Assembly (NCBI RefSeq): GCF_000518765.1
Contig: NZ_KI912493.1
Location: 62,001 to 126,000 of the forward strand
Direction: 5' to 3'
DNA from: Ruminococcus flavefaciens ATCC 19208
GTDB taxonomy: Bacteria; Bacillota; Clostridia; Oscillospirales; Ruminococcaceae
Length of the DNA: 64,000 bases
In this document: piece after piece, positions 1 to 9,336 of the stretch
Layout of the letters: the number at the start of each line of letters is the position of its first letter
How positions within the stretch are numbered: position 1 is the stretch's first letter
Program-made: the position numbers and the translations under genes
The notes under the pieces: generated by a model
What the model saw: the letters and a program-made list of their open reading frames with translations, nothing else
The model's database searches: none
What the model was told of the DNA's origin: nothing

Positions 1-1317
1 AAGTCCGCCTGTATCACCTGAGTTAGGATTGATACACCAGAATGTGTGGTTGATATGGTTGTCTATCATGTAATCACGGAGAAGCTCCATCCACTTCTGG
101 TTAGCGCCCTTGTCCATATGACCGCCCCACTCACCGATGAGAAGAGGTGCGATATCTTCCTTATTGATGTATGCCCATGTGTCATACCAGTAATCTTCAA
201 GAAGAGTCTCTGTAGTAAAGTCCTTGTCGAACCATGTCTGTGCATATACTGACGGACCGTAATCGTGAGGTGAGTATACTATCTGTGAAGTACCGCTTTC
301 AGGTACTACAGGATACTGTCTTACACCGCGGAGGTTTCCTCCCCACCATGCACCGTACCATTTTTTATCCGCTTCTGTCTTTGGCTCCCATACATCAGGT
401 GTATCGAATGTATAGCCCTTTTCAGTCATAGGATACTGCTCTATGCCCTCTACGAAAATAAGAGCATGAGGATTTACCTTGAGGATAGAATCTGCGCAGG
501 TCTTTGCAGCATAAGCCCAGTTGTTCTCATCTGTTGAGCCGTCCCACTTAGCAATATCGGAAGGACACTCATCGCCCTTGTAGCCGCGCTTGCCGTGTGG
601 CTCGTTCTTCAGGTCATAACCGATGAGAGTATCATCATTTGAATACTTTTCAGCCAGCCATGTAAGTGAGTCGATCCATACCTTTGTAGTTACGCCTGCC
701 TTGCCGTACCAGAGCTCATAGTTGTGTCCTGAGTTGTTGGCATCCGGGCTGTGGATATCAATGAATACCTTGATACCGTACTTCTTGCACTTCTGCATGA
801 TGATATCGAATATCTCCATTGAGTTCTTGAGTGTCTTACCGTCAGACTCAACGAAATCTCTGTTGATATCACCGTATTTTCCTGCGGGAGTGATAGTGCC
901 GTCCTCGCCTACAACGTCCTGCGGAGGATTGTAGCTTGCCTGTACCGAGCTTACAGGGTTTGGCTTGCCGTTCATCCATGATACGAGAAGCTCAGAAGAA
1001 ATAGGCAGACGGAGAGTATTGATACCGTGGTCTGCAATGCTCTGGAGCATATCGTCAACATCTCTTGCGTAGAGACCGTGAGCACAGTTCTCAGAGCAGT
1101 TGAAGCCGAACCAGTTTGCACCTGTGATCCAGACTTCGTTTCCGTTCATGTCGTAGAGTCGGCTTCCCTTTGCGTGGAGCCAGTCGTCATTGTTGTCATC
1201 GGTTGAAGCAGCGCTGCCGATAGTTTCGGGCGCAACTGTAGGCACATAATAAGCAGCACCTGTTACAGTAAGCGCAGCTGCGGCAGCAACAGCTGCCAGT
1301 GATTTTAAGATCTTCAT
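1..1317 (-). CDS. GH5 (subfamily 1-like) secreted endoglucanase, 3' end cut by window edge
   Basis: Secreted beta-1,4-glucanase acting on cellulose; only about 439 N-terminal codons are inside the window and the reading frame is still open at base 1. The ATG at 1317 lies 8 nt behind GAGAGGG (1326-1332). An N-terminal basic, alanine-rich signal peptide is followed by a GH5 barrel. The acid/base glutamate is in DLKNEPHG (about residue 240) and the nucleophile glutamate in LLIGEWGG (about residue 395). The motifs ANWFGFN, WWGGNLRG and QIVYSPHDYGP match the GH5_1 group typified by Acidothermus E1. It is a close paralogue of the next gene upstream, 63 bp away, and I see no separate promoter, so they are probably cotranscribed. 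Whether it ends in a dockerin cannot be seen here. Confidence 0.93.
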   Translation of the reverse strand, partial: MKILKSLAAVAAAAALTVTGAAYYVPTVAPETIGSAASTDDNNDDWLHAKGSRLYDMNGNEVWITGANWFGFNCSENCAHGLYARDVDDMLQSIADHGINTLRLPISSELLVSWMNGKPNPVSSVQASYNPPQDVVGEDGTITPAGKYGDINRDFVESDGKTLKNSMEIFDIIMQKCKKYGIKVFIDIHSPDANNSGHNYELWYGKAGVTTKVWIDSLTWLAEKYSNDDTLIGYDLKNEPHGKRGYKGDECPSDIAKWDGSTDENNWAYAAKTCADSILKVNPHALIFVEGIEQYPMTEKGYTFDTPDVWEPKTEADKKWYGAWWGGNLRGVRQYPVVPESGTSQIVYSPHDYGPSVYAQTWFDKDFTTETLLEDYWYDTWAYINKEDIAPLLIGEWGGHMDKGANQKWMELLRDYMIDNHINHTFWCINPNSGDTGGL

Positions 1318-1380
1318 ATTTTTTTCCCTCTCTGATTATATATTTTCCGCGCCGCCCATATCAGCAGCGCGGTATGAAGC

Positions 1381-3189
1381 TTATTTTACAGGAAGTGACT
1401 TATATTTGCCGAGGAGATACATCTGTATAGCCTGAGCATCATTTGTAGTTATGCCATTTCCGTTACCCTCAACGTCAGCATTTGCCGAACCCTCATCTGT
1501 AATATGATGATCATCTGTTCCCTTCAATCCGTATTTATTCGGATTAGCAAGTGCCTGCATTATGAGCACAGCGTCTGCAAGATCGACCTGACCGTCGCAA
1601 TTAGAGTCTCCGTACAAGCGATTACTGGCGATCTCGGCAGATGTGGTAGTTGTAGTTGCTGCAGCAGACGAAGAAGTAGTTGTTTTGGAAGTTGTAGCAG
1701 TGGTGGTCTTTGCAGGATCAGCATCAACTGTCTTGCCGTCGGATTTCTTTCCGCCGTCAAGGTTGCTTCCCTCTGAAGCAGCATAATTAGCGTAGAAATC
1801 GTTCAGTGAGATACCGTCCTTGCCCAGTGCAACCTGATGATCGAGACCGATGAATTTCTTTGAAGTCGAGGTCTTCCATATAGCAGGATAATAGTATGTC
1901 TCATACTTTTCCGTATCCCAGTTTATAGTGGTCTTTCCGACCATTTTACCGTCAGCACCCTGTGTTACGCCAAACTGTATATCCTTCCAGAGTCCGCCCG
2001 TATCACCTGAGTCGTCATTGAGGCACCAGAATGTATGATTGATATGATTCTTTATCATGTAATCACGGAGAAGTCCGAGCCATTTCTCGTTCTTTCCGCC
2101 GTCAAGACGTCCGCCCCATTCTCCGATGAGGAGAGGATACATATCCTTGTCCACGAGATATGCCCATGTGTCGTACCAGTAGTCATCAAGGAGAGTTTTC
2201 TCTGTAAAGTCCTTGTTGAACCATGTCTGGTCACTTACTACAGGACCGTAGTCGTGAGGTGAATATACTATCTGAGATGTTCCCGAAGCAGGCATTACAG
2301 GGTATTTTGCAACGCCGCGGAGATTTCCTCCCCACCATGCGCCGTGTCCCTCAAAGCCTTCAACGCCCTCAATAAGAATGAGTGCATGGGGATTCTTTGC
2401 GAGTATAGCATCAGCACAGTCCTGTGCTGCTTTTTTCCAGTTGTTCGGAGCGTCTGAGTCGTCCCATATAGCATCTACAGGAGCTCCGCCGTATTTACTG
2501 TGAGGCTCGTTCTTCAGGTCGAAGCCGATAAGAGTATCATCGCCCTTGTAGTGGTCTGCGCACCATGCAAGGGTTTCTATCCAGACATCGGTAGTTACTT
2601 CAACTTTCTTTCCGTCGCGTCCCGTGAAGCTCTTGCCGTACCAGAGTCCGTAGTTATGTCCCGAGTTATTGGATTCGGGGCTGTGGATATCAATGAAGCA
2701 CTTTACGCCGTACTTCTTGCACTTAGCAAGGAGGATATCGAAAAGCTCCATGCTGTTTACAACGCTTCCGTCGGACTTGATAAGGTCAACATTGAACGGA
2801 TAGCTTGGATCGTCGTTAGGGTTTATGCTTCCTACAGGATCGGGATCACCTACCATCCAGTTGTAGAGCAGCTCCGTGGAAACAGGCAGTCTGAGCACAT
2901 TTACACCGTGATCTGCGATATCCTTTACCATGTCGTCGATATCGCCGCTCCAGAGATAGTGAGGTGAACACTCGGTACAGTTGAAGCCGAACCAGTTTGC
3001 ACCCGTGAGCCATACCTCATTGCCGTTCATGTCGTAGAGTCGGCTTCCTTTTGCGTGGAGCCAGTCGTCATTGTTTGTGTCAACTGCACAAGCTGTCATC
3101 ATTGTCTGGCTAAGACAAGGTGCTGCTCCTGTCAAAGCCATTGTTGCAGCAGAAACTAACGCTGCAACAGAGCGTGTTAGTTTTTTCAT
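1381..3189 (-). CDS. GH5 (subfamily 1-like) endoglucanase with C-terminal dockerin
   Basis: 602-residue cellulosomal cellulase. Order: signal peptide 1-35 (cleavage likely after ACA), GH5 catalytic domain about 40-470, Thr/Ser/Ala linker about 493-518, type I dockerin about 525-602. Acid/base Glu228 sits in LKNEPH and nucleophile Glu357 in LIGEWGG; substrate-wall motifs ANWFGFN, WWGGNLRG and SPHDYGP are present. The dockerin has a clear first calcium loop (GDSNCDGQVDLAD) and a second (ADVEGNGNGITTNDA), so the enzyme should dock onto a cohesin scaffold. Tandem with a paralogue at 1-1317. A strong sigma-A promoter and a leader with two AGTATACT copies precede it. Function is certain at family level; subfamily assignment is from recalled motifs. 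Confidence 0.96.
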   Translation of the reverse strand: MKKLTRSVAALVSAATMALTGAAPCLSQTMMTACAVDTNNDDWLHAKGSRLYDMNGNEVWLTGANWFGFNCTECSPHYLWSGDIDDMVKDIADHGVNVLRLPVSTELLYNWMVGDPDPVGSINPNDDPSYPFNVDLIKSDGSVVNSMELFDILLAKCKKYGVKCFIDIHSPESNNSGHNYGLWYGKSFTGRDGKKVEVTTDVWIETLAWCADHYKGDDTLIGFDLKNEPHSKYGGAPVDAIWDDSDAPNNWKKAAQDCADAILAKNPHALILIEGVEGFEGHGAWWGGNLRGVAKYPVMPASGTSQIVYSPHDYGPVVSDQTWFNKDFTEKTLLDDYWYDTWAYLVDKDMYPLLIGEWGGRLDGGKNEKWLGLLRDYMIKNHINHTFWCLNDDSGDTGGLWKDIQFGVTQGADGKMVGKTTINWDTEKYETYYYPAIWKTSTSKKFIGLDHQVALGKDGISLNDFYANYAASEGSNLDGGKKSDGKTVDADPAKTTTATTSKTTTSSSAAATTTTTSAEIASNRLYGDSNCDGQVDLADAVLIMQALANPNKYGLKGTDDHHITDEGSANADVEGNGNGITTNDAQAIQMYLLGKYKSLPVK

Positions 3190-3243
3190 TATTTAATTTC
3201 CCCTCTCATAGTATACTTTTCCAGTATACTTATAATTACCTAT

Positions 3244-3272
3244 ATTGTAGCATTTCAGCACATAAATGTCAA
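3244..3272 (-). promoter_or_regulatory. Sigma-A promoter of the GH5 pair
   Basis: Minus strand TTGACA (3267-3272), 17-nt spacer, TACAAT (3244-3249), about 55 nt before the cellulase ATG. The transcribed leader (about 3205-3230) contains the 8-mer AGTATACT twice, which could be an operator; that part is inference. Confidence 0.75.
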
Positions 3273-3345
3273 GAGTTTCGGGTAGATTTAGTACGAAATA
3301 CAGGCAAATTATAAAGAATTAACGAAATAACTCGCACATAAAAAC

Positions 3346-3392
3346 ATTATGCCACGCTCCCTATTCTAATAATCGTAAGGGCATGGCATAAT
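3346..3392 (-). terminator. Probable terminator after uvrB
   Basis: Inverted repeat ATTATGCCA ... TGGCATAAT with a CCCT/AGGG inner pairing, followed on the minus strand by GTTTTTATG. It lies 24 nt after the uvrB stop and separates uvrB from the cellulase promoter. Confidence 0.6.
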
Positions 3393-3415
3393 CGGACAAA
3401 AATTATAAAATTATT

Positions 3416-5377
3416 TCAGCTTTCTCTCAGTTCCTGTATCTTATCACGGAGATATGCAGCGTGTTCAAATTCAAGCAGCTTTGCCGCATTCTTCATTTCC
3501 ACGGTCAGCTTGTCTATGAGATGCTGCTTCTCAGAAGCCGACATTTTCTTCTTTTTGGTCTTTTCCTCCACCTTGTTCTTGGAGGTTATCTCCAGAACGT
3601 CGCGGACTTCCTTGATGATAGTCTTTGGCACTATACCGTGCTCCTCATTGAACGCCATTTGCAGTGAACGGCGGCGTTCTGTCTCGGTTATGGCTCTCTC
3701 CATTGAACCTGTTACGGAGTCGGCATACATTATGACCTGACCTTTGGCATTTCTTGCTGCTCGTCCTATAGTCTGGATAAGCGAAGTCTCGCTTCTCAGG
3801 AAGCCCTCCTTGTCCGCATCGAGTATGGCGATAAGGCTTACCTCAGGTATATCAAGTCCCTCACGGAGAAGATTTATTCCTATGAGAACATCGAATACTC
3901 CCTCGCGGAGATCCTTAATTATCTCCATACGCTCGATAGTGTCGATATCGTGGTGGAGGTAGCGGACTTTAACTCCCAGCTTCTCATAATAAGAAGTCAA
4001 GTCCTCTGCCATTTTCTTCGTGAGAGTAGTAACAAGCACTCTCTCGTTAAGAGCGACACGCTCGTTTATCTCGGACAGCAGGTCATCAACCTGTCCGTGT
4101 GTAGGCTTTACGATTATCTCAGGATCAACAAGTCCCGTAGGACGTATCACCTGCTCCACGATAGTATCAGTCTTTTCACGCTCTATCTGTCCCGGAGTAG
4201 CACTGACGTAAATCGCCTGATGTATATGATCGTTGAACTCGTCAAAGTTCAACGGACGGTTATCCATAGCACTTGGCAGACGGAAGCCGTATTCCACAAG
4301 AGTAGTCTTTCGTGCGCGGTCGCCTGCGTACATGGCGCGAACCTGCGGCAGAGTTACATGGCTCTCGTCCACGATGAGGAGGAAGTCCTCGGGAAAGTGA
4401 TCCATAAGTGTAAGCGGAGTGCTGCCCGCAGGTCTGCCTGCAAGCACACGGGAGTAGTTCTCGACTCCGCTGCAATAGCCCACCTCACGTAGCATTTCCA
4501 TGTCGTAGTGTGTACGCTGCTCAATTCGCTGAGCCTCTATGAGCTTGTTGTTCTGCTGGAAGTAGTCGATGCGCTCCGCAAGCTCGCGGTCTATCTCTGT
4601 AAGTGCAGCTTCAAGCTTTTCATCGCCCACAACATAGTGGGAAGCAGGAAAAATAGCCGCATGGGACACAACTGCCTTTACCTCCCCCGTTATCACGTTT
4701 ATTTCGGAGATACGGTCTATCTCGTCACCGAAGTATTCAACTCTGACCGCCGTATCCGTGGACATTGCAGGGAATATTTCCACAACATCGCCGCGGACTC
4801 TGAACTTGTTACGCTCAAAGGCTATATCATTGCGCTCGTAGCGTATTTTCACAAGCTCTGCGATGAGCTGGTCGCGGGGCTTTTCAGCGCCCTGACGAAT
4901 TGAAACGCACATGGAACGGTACTCCTCAGGACTACCGAGAGAGTATATACACGAAACACTGGCAACGATTATAACGTCACTGCGCTCCGCAAGAGCAGTT
5001 GTGGCAGAGTGACGCAGCTTGTCTATCTCATCGTTTATGGAGGAGTCCTTTTCGATGTAGCTATCCGTGCTCGGCACGTAGGCTTCAGGCTGATAGTAGT
5101 CGTAGTAGGAAACAAAGTACTCAACGGCATTTTCGGGGAAGAACTCGCGGAACTCCGAGCAGAGCTGCGCTGCAAGTATCTTATTGTGAGCAAGTACAAG
5201 TGTGGGCTTGTTCACACGGGCGATGACGTTTGCCATTGTGAAGGTCTTTCCCGAACCCGTAACACCCAGGAGTATCTGCTCCTTTTTGCCCGACTGTATG
5301 CCGTTTACAAGTTTGTCGATAGCCTGCGGCTGGTCGCCTGCGGGCGCGTAGTTTGAACATAGCTTGAAATGATCCAT
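3416..5377 (-). CDS. uvrB: UvrB, excinuclease ABC subunit B
   Basis: 653-residue damage-recognition helicase-like subunit of UvrABC nucleotide excision repair. Walker A GVTGSGKT is at about 39-46, the beta-hairpin region follows at about 85-110 ([13 protein letters not shown]), DESH is the Walker B box, and helicase motifs VSATPG and QTIGRAARN lie in the C-terminal motor domain. The last about 35 residues form a UVR domain that binds UvrC. Length and motif order are typical. Start ATG 5377 has AGGGGGA 5 nt upstream. No uvrA or uvrC is seen next to it; the gene stands alone between a terminator and a repeat-filled spacer. Confidence 0.98.
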   Translation of the reverse strand: MDHFKLCSNYAPAGDQPQAIDKLVNGIQSGKKEQILLGVTGSGKTFTMANVIARVNKPTLVLAHNKILAAQLCSEFREFFPENAVEYFVSYYDYYQPEAYVPSTDSYIEKDSSINDEIDKLRHSATTALAERSDVIIVASVSCIYSLGSPEEYRSMCVSIRQGAEKPRDQLIAELVKIRYERNDIAFERNKFRVRGDVVEIFPAMSTDTAVRVEYFGDEIDRISEINVITGEVKAVVSHAAIFPASHYVVGDEKLEAALTEIDRELAERIDYFQQNNKLIEAQRIEQRTHYDMEMLREVGYCSGVENYSRVLAGRPAGSTPLTLMDHFPEDFLLIVDESHVTLPQVRAMYAGDRARKTTLVEYGFRLPSAMDNRPLNFDEFNDHIHQAIYVSATPGQIEREKTDTIVEQVIRPTGLVDPEIIVKPTHGQVDDLLSEINERVALNERVLVTTLTKKMAEDLTSYYEKLGVKVRYLHHDIDTIERMEIIKDLREGVFDVLIGINLLREGLDIPEVSLIAILDADKEGFLRSETSLIQTIGRAARNAKGQVIMYADSVTGSMERAITETERRRSLQMAFNEEHGIVPKTIIKEVRDVLEITSKNKVEEKTKKKKMSASEKQHLIDKLTVEMKNAAKLLEFEHAAYLRDKIQELRES

Positions 5378-5402
5378 AGTTCCCCCTTTTGAAGTTGAGA
5401 AT

Positions 5403-5473
5403 GTAGGGGCGCACAGTGTGCGCCCCTACAGGCTAACGGCTAACAGCTTCGGGCGGATAATATCCGCCCCTAC
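5403..5473. repeat. Two GTAGGG-type palindromes flanking a 7-bp tandem repeat
   Basis: Palindrome GGGCGCACAGTGTGCGCCC bordered by GTAG/CTAC (5403-5429), then GGCTAAC twice in tandem (5431-5444), then palindrome GGGCGGATAATATCCGCCC with CCTAC at its end (5451-5473). Fills most of the gap between uvrB and the lipoprotein gene; the hairpins could also stop transcription. Confidence 0.85.
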
Positions 5474-5492
5474 TGAATTAGCTTTCCGTCTT

Positions 5493-6017
5493 TTATTCCT
5501 CAGGATAAATATTAGTATATTCGCCCTCTTTTAAATCAAAAAACGCTAATACTTCATTCCAGTTTTTAAAATCATCTTTCAATTTACTACCATATTTTTT
5601 GGCAATACCAATATATTTCTTATCGTAACTGCATATCCAACATAAGACATCTTCGGCAAATCCCTCTTCATTAACAAAAGCAATATATTCTACGTCATCG
5701 TCCAATGATTTATGAATTGAAAAGAAATAATTTCCAAATTCGCTATTGTCACGAATATGTCCGTAAACCATATTTGGAAGAGGAGACTCGTTACAAAAGA
5801 ACTCCATGCCTATCCCACTTGCCATCGTTCTTGATGAGGATTTTTTTCCTTGTGAATCATCATCTGAAACATCTGTAGTATTATTTATGTTTGTATCTGT
5901 GATATCAACTGTGGTTTGTGAAGATAAGAGCGATGCTTTATTATTATGTCCACAACTTATAAAGCAAAATGCAAAAACTGCAATTACAGAAAATAGTATT
6001 GTTTTTCTATACCGCAT
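5493..6017 (-). CDS. Small AT-rich lipoprotein, unknown function
   Basis: 174 residues, not recognised. A membrane-spanning signal is followed by the lipobox FISC (Cys at about residue 22), so it should be lipid-anchored on the outer face of the membrane. After a Ser/Thr/Asp-rich stretch (about 30-60) there is a compact domain with acidic and aromatic residues. It begins 18 nt after the carB stop, so read-through from the pyr operon is possible, but nothing links it to pyrimidine synthesis. The coding DNA is visibly richer in A/T than uvrB or carB on either side, suggesting recent acquisition or loose constraint. The start has only a weak AAAGGA ribosome site. Confidence 0.8.
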   Translation of the reverse strand: MRYRKTILFSVIAVFAFCFISCGHNNKASLLSSQTTVDITDTNINNTTDVSDDDSQGKKSSSRTMASGIGMEFFCNESPLPNMVYGHIRDNSEFGNYFFSIHKSLDDDVEYIAFVNEEGFAEDVLCWICSYDKKYIGIAKKYGSKLKDDFKNWNEVLAFFDLKEGEYTNIYPEE

Positions 6018-6035
6018 AATTAAGAATAATCCTTT

Positions 6036-9000
6036 TCATATCTTGGTAATGTCAACAAGCTCCACGTCGTTGATAGTCCTGCCCGATTCGAGAACCTTTA
6101 CCAGCGATTTCGCCGTATCTACAGCAGTTAAACTACAGATAGAACGCTCAATGGACTTTCTTCTCATCTTAACGCTGTCACGCTCTGGGAGTCTGCCCTT
6201 TGCGGAAGTGGATATTACATAGTGTATCTTGCCGCTGTCAAGGAGAGTCTCAACGTTTGGCTCACCGTCGGATATCTTGCGGACAAGGTTTGCAGCTATC
6301 ATATTCCTGTGGAGAACGCTCTGTGTACCTGATGTTGCATAAAGCTCAAAGCCCATCTGCTCGAACTTATCGGCAATAGGAAGTATCTCCCTCTTGTCGC
6401 TGTCACGTACCGAGATAAGAACTCCGCCCTCGCGCTTGAGGTCAAAGCCTGCTGCGATAAGTCCCTTTAAGAGTGCGTCCTCAAGGTTTCTGCCGATACC
6501 GAGACACTCACCTGTGGACTTCATCTCAGGTCCCAGCATTGTATCAACGTCTGTGAGCTTCTCGAATGAGAATACAGGAACTTTAACTGCAACATAGTCG
6601 CCTGCCGGGTAAAGTCCGCTTTCGTAGCCCATATCCTTGAGCTTTGCGCCGAACATTATCTTTGTTGCGATATCGACCATTGGTATGCCTGTTACCTTGC
6701 TGATGTAAGGAACAGTTCTTGATGAACGTGGGTTTACCTCGATAACGAATACCTCATGGTTGTAAACAACATACTGTATATTCACAAGGCCGATAACGTT
6801 GAGCTCCTTTGAAAGAAGTCTTGTGTACTCAACGATTATGCGCTTGATACGCTCTGAAAGATGCTGTGCAGGGTAAATAGATATAGAGTCGCCCGAGTGA
6901 ACGCCTGCACGTTCGATATGCTCCATGATACCCGGGATAAGGAAGTCCTCGCCGTCACAGATAGCATCTACCTCGACCTCAGTACCCATCATGTACTTGT
7001 CGATGAGGACAGGGTTTTCAATATTATGGCTCATGATGATGCCCATATACTCCTTTACATCTGCATCGGAATGAGCGATTATCATGTTCTGACCGCCGAG
7101 AACATAGGAAGGACGGAGAAGTACAGGATAGCCGAGATCATTTGCAGCCACAAGAGCTTCCTCTGTGTTCATTACAGTATGTCCCGCAGGTCTCGGTATA
7201 CCGCACTTTTCAAGCACTTCGTCAAAACGCTCTCTGTCCTCTGCCGCGTCTATCATATCAGCAGAAGTACCGAGGATACGAACACCCATATCCGAGAGGT
7301 AACGTGTAAGCTTGATAGCTGTCTGTCCGCCGAACTGAACAACTACGCCGTAAGGCTGCTCGGTCTCAATAATGGACTGAACGTCCTCCTTTGTCAGCGG
7401 ATCGAAGTACAGACGGTCGCCTGTATCGAAGTCGGTGGAAACGGTCTCGGGATTGTTGTTGCAGATAACAGCCTCGTAGCCAAGCTCTTTAAGAGTCCAT
7501 ACGCAGTGTACCGAGCAATAGTCGAACTCGATACCCTGTCCGATACGGATAGGACCGCTGCCGAAAACGATGACCTTTTTCTTGCCCTTGTCGGTGCGCT
7601 CGATGAACTGCTTTGCTTCGTTCTCCTCGTCGAATGTGGAGTAGAAGTAAGGAGTTTCAGCCTTGAACTCGCCTGCGCAGGTATCAACCATTTTGTATAC
7701 GGCACTCTTGTGCTTGGGGCACTTCTGTCCCGATATGCGCTCGATAGTGCTATCGAGGTAGCCGTACTGCTTTGCGATATCGTACTTTTCCTCTGTGAGC
7801 TCACCCTCTGCGAGCCATTTTTCAAGCTCGACAAGGTTCAGGAGCTTATAGAGGAACCAGTTGTCTATCATGGTTATCTCGTGTATCTCTTCGGGAGTTA
7901 TTCCGCGCTTGAGAGCTTCAAATACGCAGAATGAACGCTCGTCGTCGATAACGTGGAGCTTCTCGCGTATCTCCTCTGTGGAGAGCTTTGCAAGCTTTTT
8001 AAGGTTCATAGTGTCAAGACCGAGCTCGATGGAGCGGACTGCCTTCATCATAGCCTGCTCGAAGCTTGTACCGATAGCCATTACCTCGCCTGTAGCCTTC
8101 ATCTGAGTGCCGAGGGTACGCTTTGCATATACGAATTTATCGAAAGCCCACTTAGGGAACTTGATTACAACATAGTCCAGTGCAGGCTCAAAGCAGGCGT
8201 ATGTCTTGCCTGTTACCTGATTGATTATCTCGTCGAGAGTATAGCCGATAGCTATCTTAGCGGCAGTCTTTGCTATCGGATAGCCCGTAGCCTTTGAAGC
8301 CAGTGCGGAAGAACGTGAAACTCTTGGGTTAACCTCGATAACGGCGTACTTGAAGCTTGTTGGATGCAGTGCGAACTGGCAGTTGCAGCCACCCTCGACT
8401 TTGAGCTCCTTGATGATATTGATAGCAGCTGTACGAAGCATCTGATACTCTCTGTCGCTGAGAGTTACAGCAGGTGCAATAACGATACTGTCGCCTGTGT
8501 GAACACCTACAGGGTCGAAGTTTTCCATTGAGCAGACTGTAATAACGTTGCCCTTTGCGTCACGGATGACCTCGAACTCTATTTCCTTCCAGCCGCTGAT
8601 ACACTTCTCAACAAGGATCTGTGTGATAGGTGAAAGACGGAGTCCGTTTGTAGCGATATCGCGGAGCTCCTCTTCATTCTGAGCTATACCGCCGCCTGTA
8701 CCACCCAGTGTGAAAGCAGGACGAACGATAACAGGATAGTGTATCACCTGTGCGAAGTCCACTGCGTCCTCAACGGTCTCTACGACCTTTGAAGGTATGC
8801 ATGGCTCGCCTATTTTTTCCATAGTGTCCTTGAATGCCTGTCTGTCCTCTGCCTTGTGGATAGTCTCCGGATCTGCACCGAGGAGCTTTACATTGTGGCT
8901 CTCAAGGAAGCCCTCCTCTGCAAGCTGCATGGACAGTGTAAGACCTGTCTGACCGCCGAGAGTTGAGAGAAGGCTGTCGGGCTTTTCAATTTCGATTATT

Positions 9001-9227
9001 CTCTTTACAACGTCAAGTGTGAGGGGCTCGATGTAGACCTTGTCTGCCATAGCCTTGTCGGTCATAATGGTAGCAGGATTCGAGTTAACAAGAATTACTT
9101 CCAGTCCCTCCTGTTTAAGTGCGCGGCAAGCCTGTGTGCCTGCGTAGTCAAATTCGGCAGCCTGTCCGATTACGATAGGACCTGAGCCGATAACGAGTAC
9201 CTTTTTTATATCACTTCTGAGTGGCAT
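6036..9227 (-). CDS. carB: Carbamoyl-phosphate synthase large subunit
   Basis: 1063 residues; makes carbamoyl phosphate from glutamine-derived ammonia, bicarbonate and two ATP, together with CarA. Two homologous halves each start with a dinucleotide-type motif (IGSGPIVIGQAAEFDYAG and FGSGPIRIGQGIEFDYCS) and hold an ATP-grasp domain; the C-terminal about 140 residues are the MGS-like allosteric domain. The start was set at ATG 9227, 8 nt after GGAGG; an in-frame ATG at 9242 overlaps that ribosome site and is unlikely. Last biosynthetic gene of the pyr operon, 109 bp after carA, the gap holding a repeat. Confidence 0.98.
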   Translation of the reverse strand: MPLRSDIKKVLVIGSGPIVIGQAAEFDYAGTQACRALKQEGLEVILVNSNPATIMTDKAMADKVYIEPLTLDVVKRIIEIEKPDSLLSTLGGQTGLTLSMQLAEEGFLESHNVKLLGADPETIHKAEDRQAFKDTMEKIGEPCIPSKVVETVEDAVDFAQVIHYPVIVRPAFTLGGTGGGIAQNEEELRDIATNGLRLSPITQILVEKCISGWKEIEFEVIRDAKGNVITVCSMENFDPVGVHTGDSIVIAPAVTLSDREYQMLRTAAINIIKELKVEGGCNCQFALHPTSFKYAVIEVNPRVSRSSALASKATGYPIAKTAAKIAIGYTLDEIINQVTGKTYACFEPALDYVVIKFPKWAFDKFVYAKRTLGTQMKATGEVMAIGTSFEQAMMKAVRSIELGLDTMNLKKLAKLSTEEIREKLHVIDDERSFCVFEALKRGITPEEIHEITMIDNWFLYKLLNLVELEKWLAEGELTEEKYDIAKQYGYLDSTIERISGQKCPKHKSAVYKMVDTCAGEFKAETPYFYSTFDEENEAKQFIERTDKGKKKVIVFGSGPIRIGQGIEFDYCSVHCVWTLKELGYEAVICNNNPETVSTDFDTGDRLYFDPLTKEDVQSIIETEQPYGVVVQFGGQTAIKLTRYLSDMGVRILGTSADMIDAAEDRERFDEVLEKCGIPRPAGHTVMNTEEALVAANDLGYPVLLRPSYVLGGQNMIIAHSDADVKEYMGIIMSHNIENPVLIDKYMMGTEVEVDAICDGEDFLIPGIMEHIERAGVHSGDSISIYPAQHLSERIKRIIVEYTRLLSKELNVIGLVNIQYVVYNHEVFVIEVNPRSSRTVPYISKVTGIPMVDIATKIMFGAKLKDMGYESGLYPAGDYVAVKVPVFSFEKLTDVDTMLGPEMKSTGECLGIGRNLEDALLKGLIAAGFDLKREGGVLISVRDSDKREILPIADKFEQMGFELYATSGTQSVLHRNMIAANLVRKISDGEPNVETLLDSGKIHYVISTSAKGRLPERDSVKMRRKSIERSICSLTAVDTAKSLVKVLESGRTINDVELVDITKI

Positions 9228-9243
9228 TTCTATTACCTCCAAA

Positions 9244-9332
9244 TAAGTAGTAAGTAGTATTGTAGGGAACGGCGCCCTCGCCGTTCCTTTAATATATCAC
9301 TTTTGCGGAACGCCGAGGGCGGCGTTCCCTAC
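9244..9332. repeat. 7-bp tandem repeat plus two GTAGGG-type palindromes between carA and carB
   Basis: TAAGTAG twice (9244-9257), then two long GC palindromes: 9262-9287 opening with GTAGGGAACGGCG and 9307-9332 closing with GGCGTTCCCTAC. They face each other as a larger inverted pair. They lie inside an operon, so if they fold in mRNA they do not fully block expression of carB. Confidence 0.85.
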
Positions 9333-9336
9333 TGAA

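Noticed and set aside
2500..2967. 155-codon plus-strand frame inside the cellulase
   Set aside because: Antisense shadow of the GH5 domain; no motif or ribosome site.
3950..4492. 180-codon plus-strand frame opposite uvrB
   Set aside because: Shadow of uvrB; no start signal and no recognisable domain.
6861..7934. 357-codon open frame on the plus strand
   Set aside because: Lies wholly opposite carB; no ribosome site or recognisable domain; a product of codon bias in the real gene.
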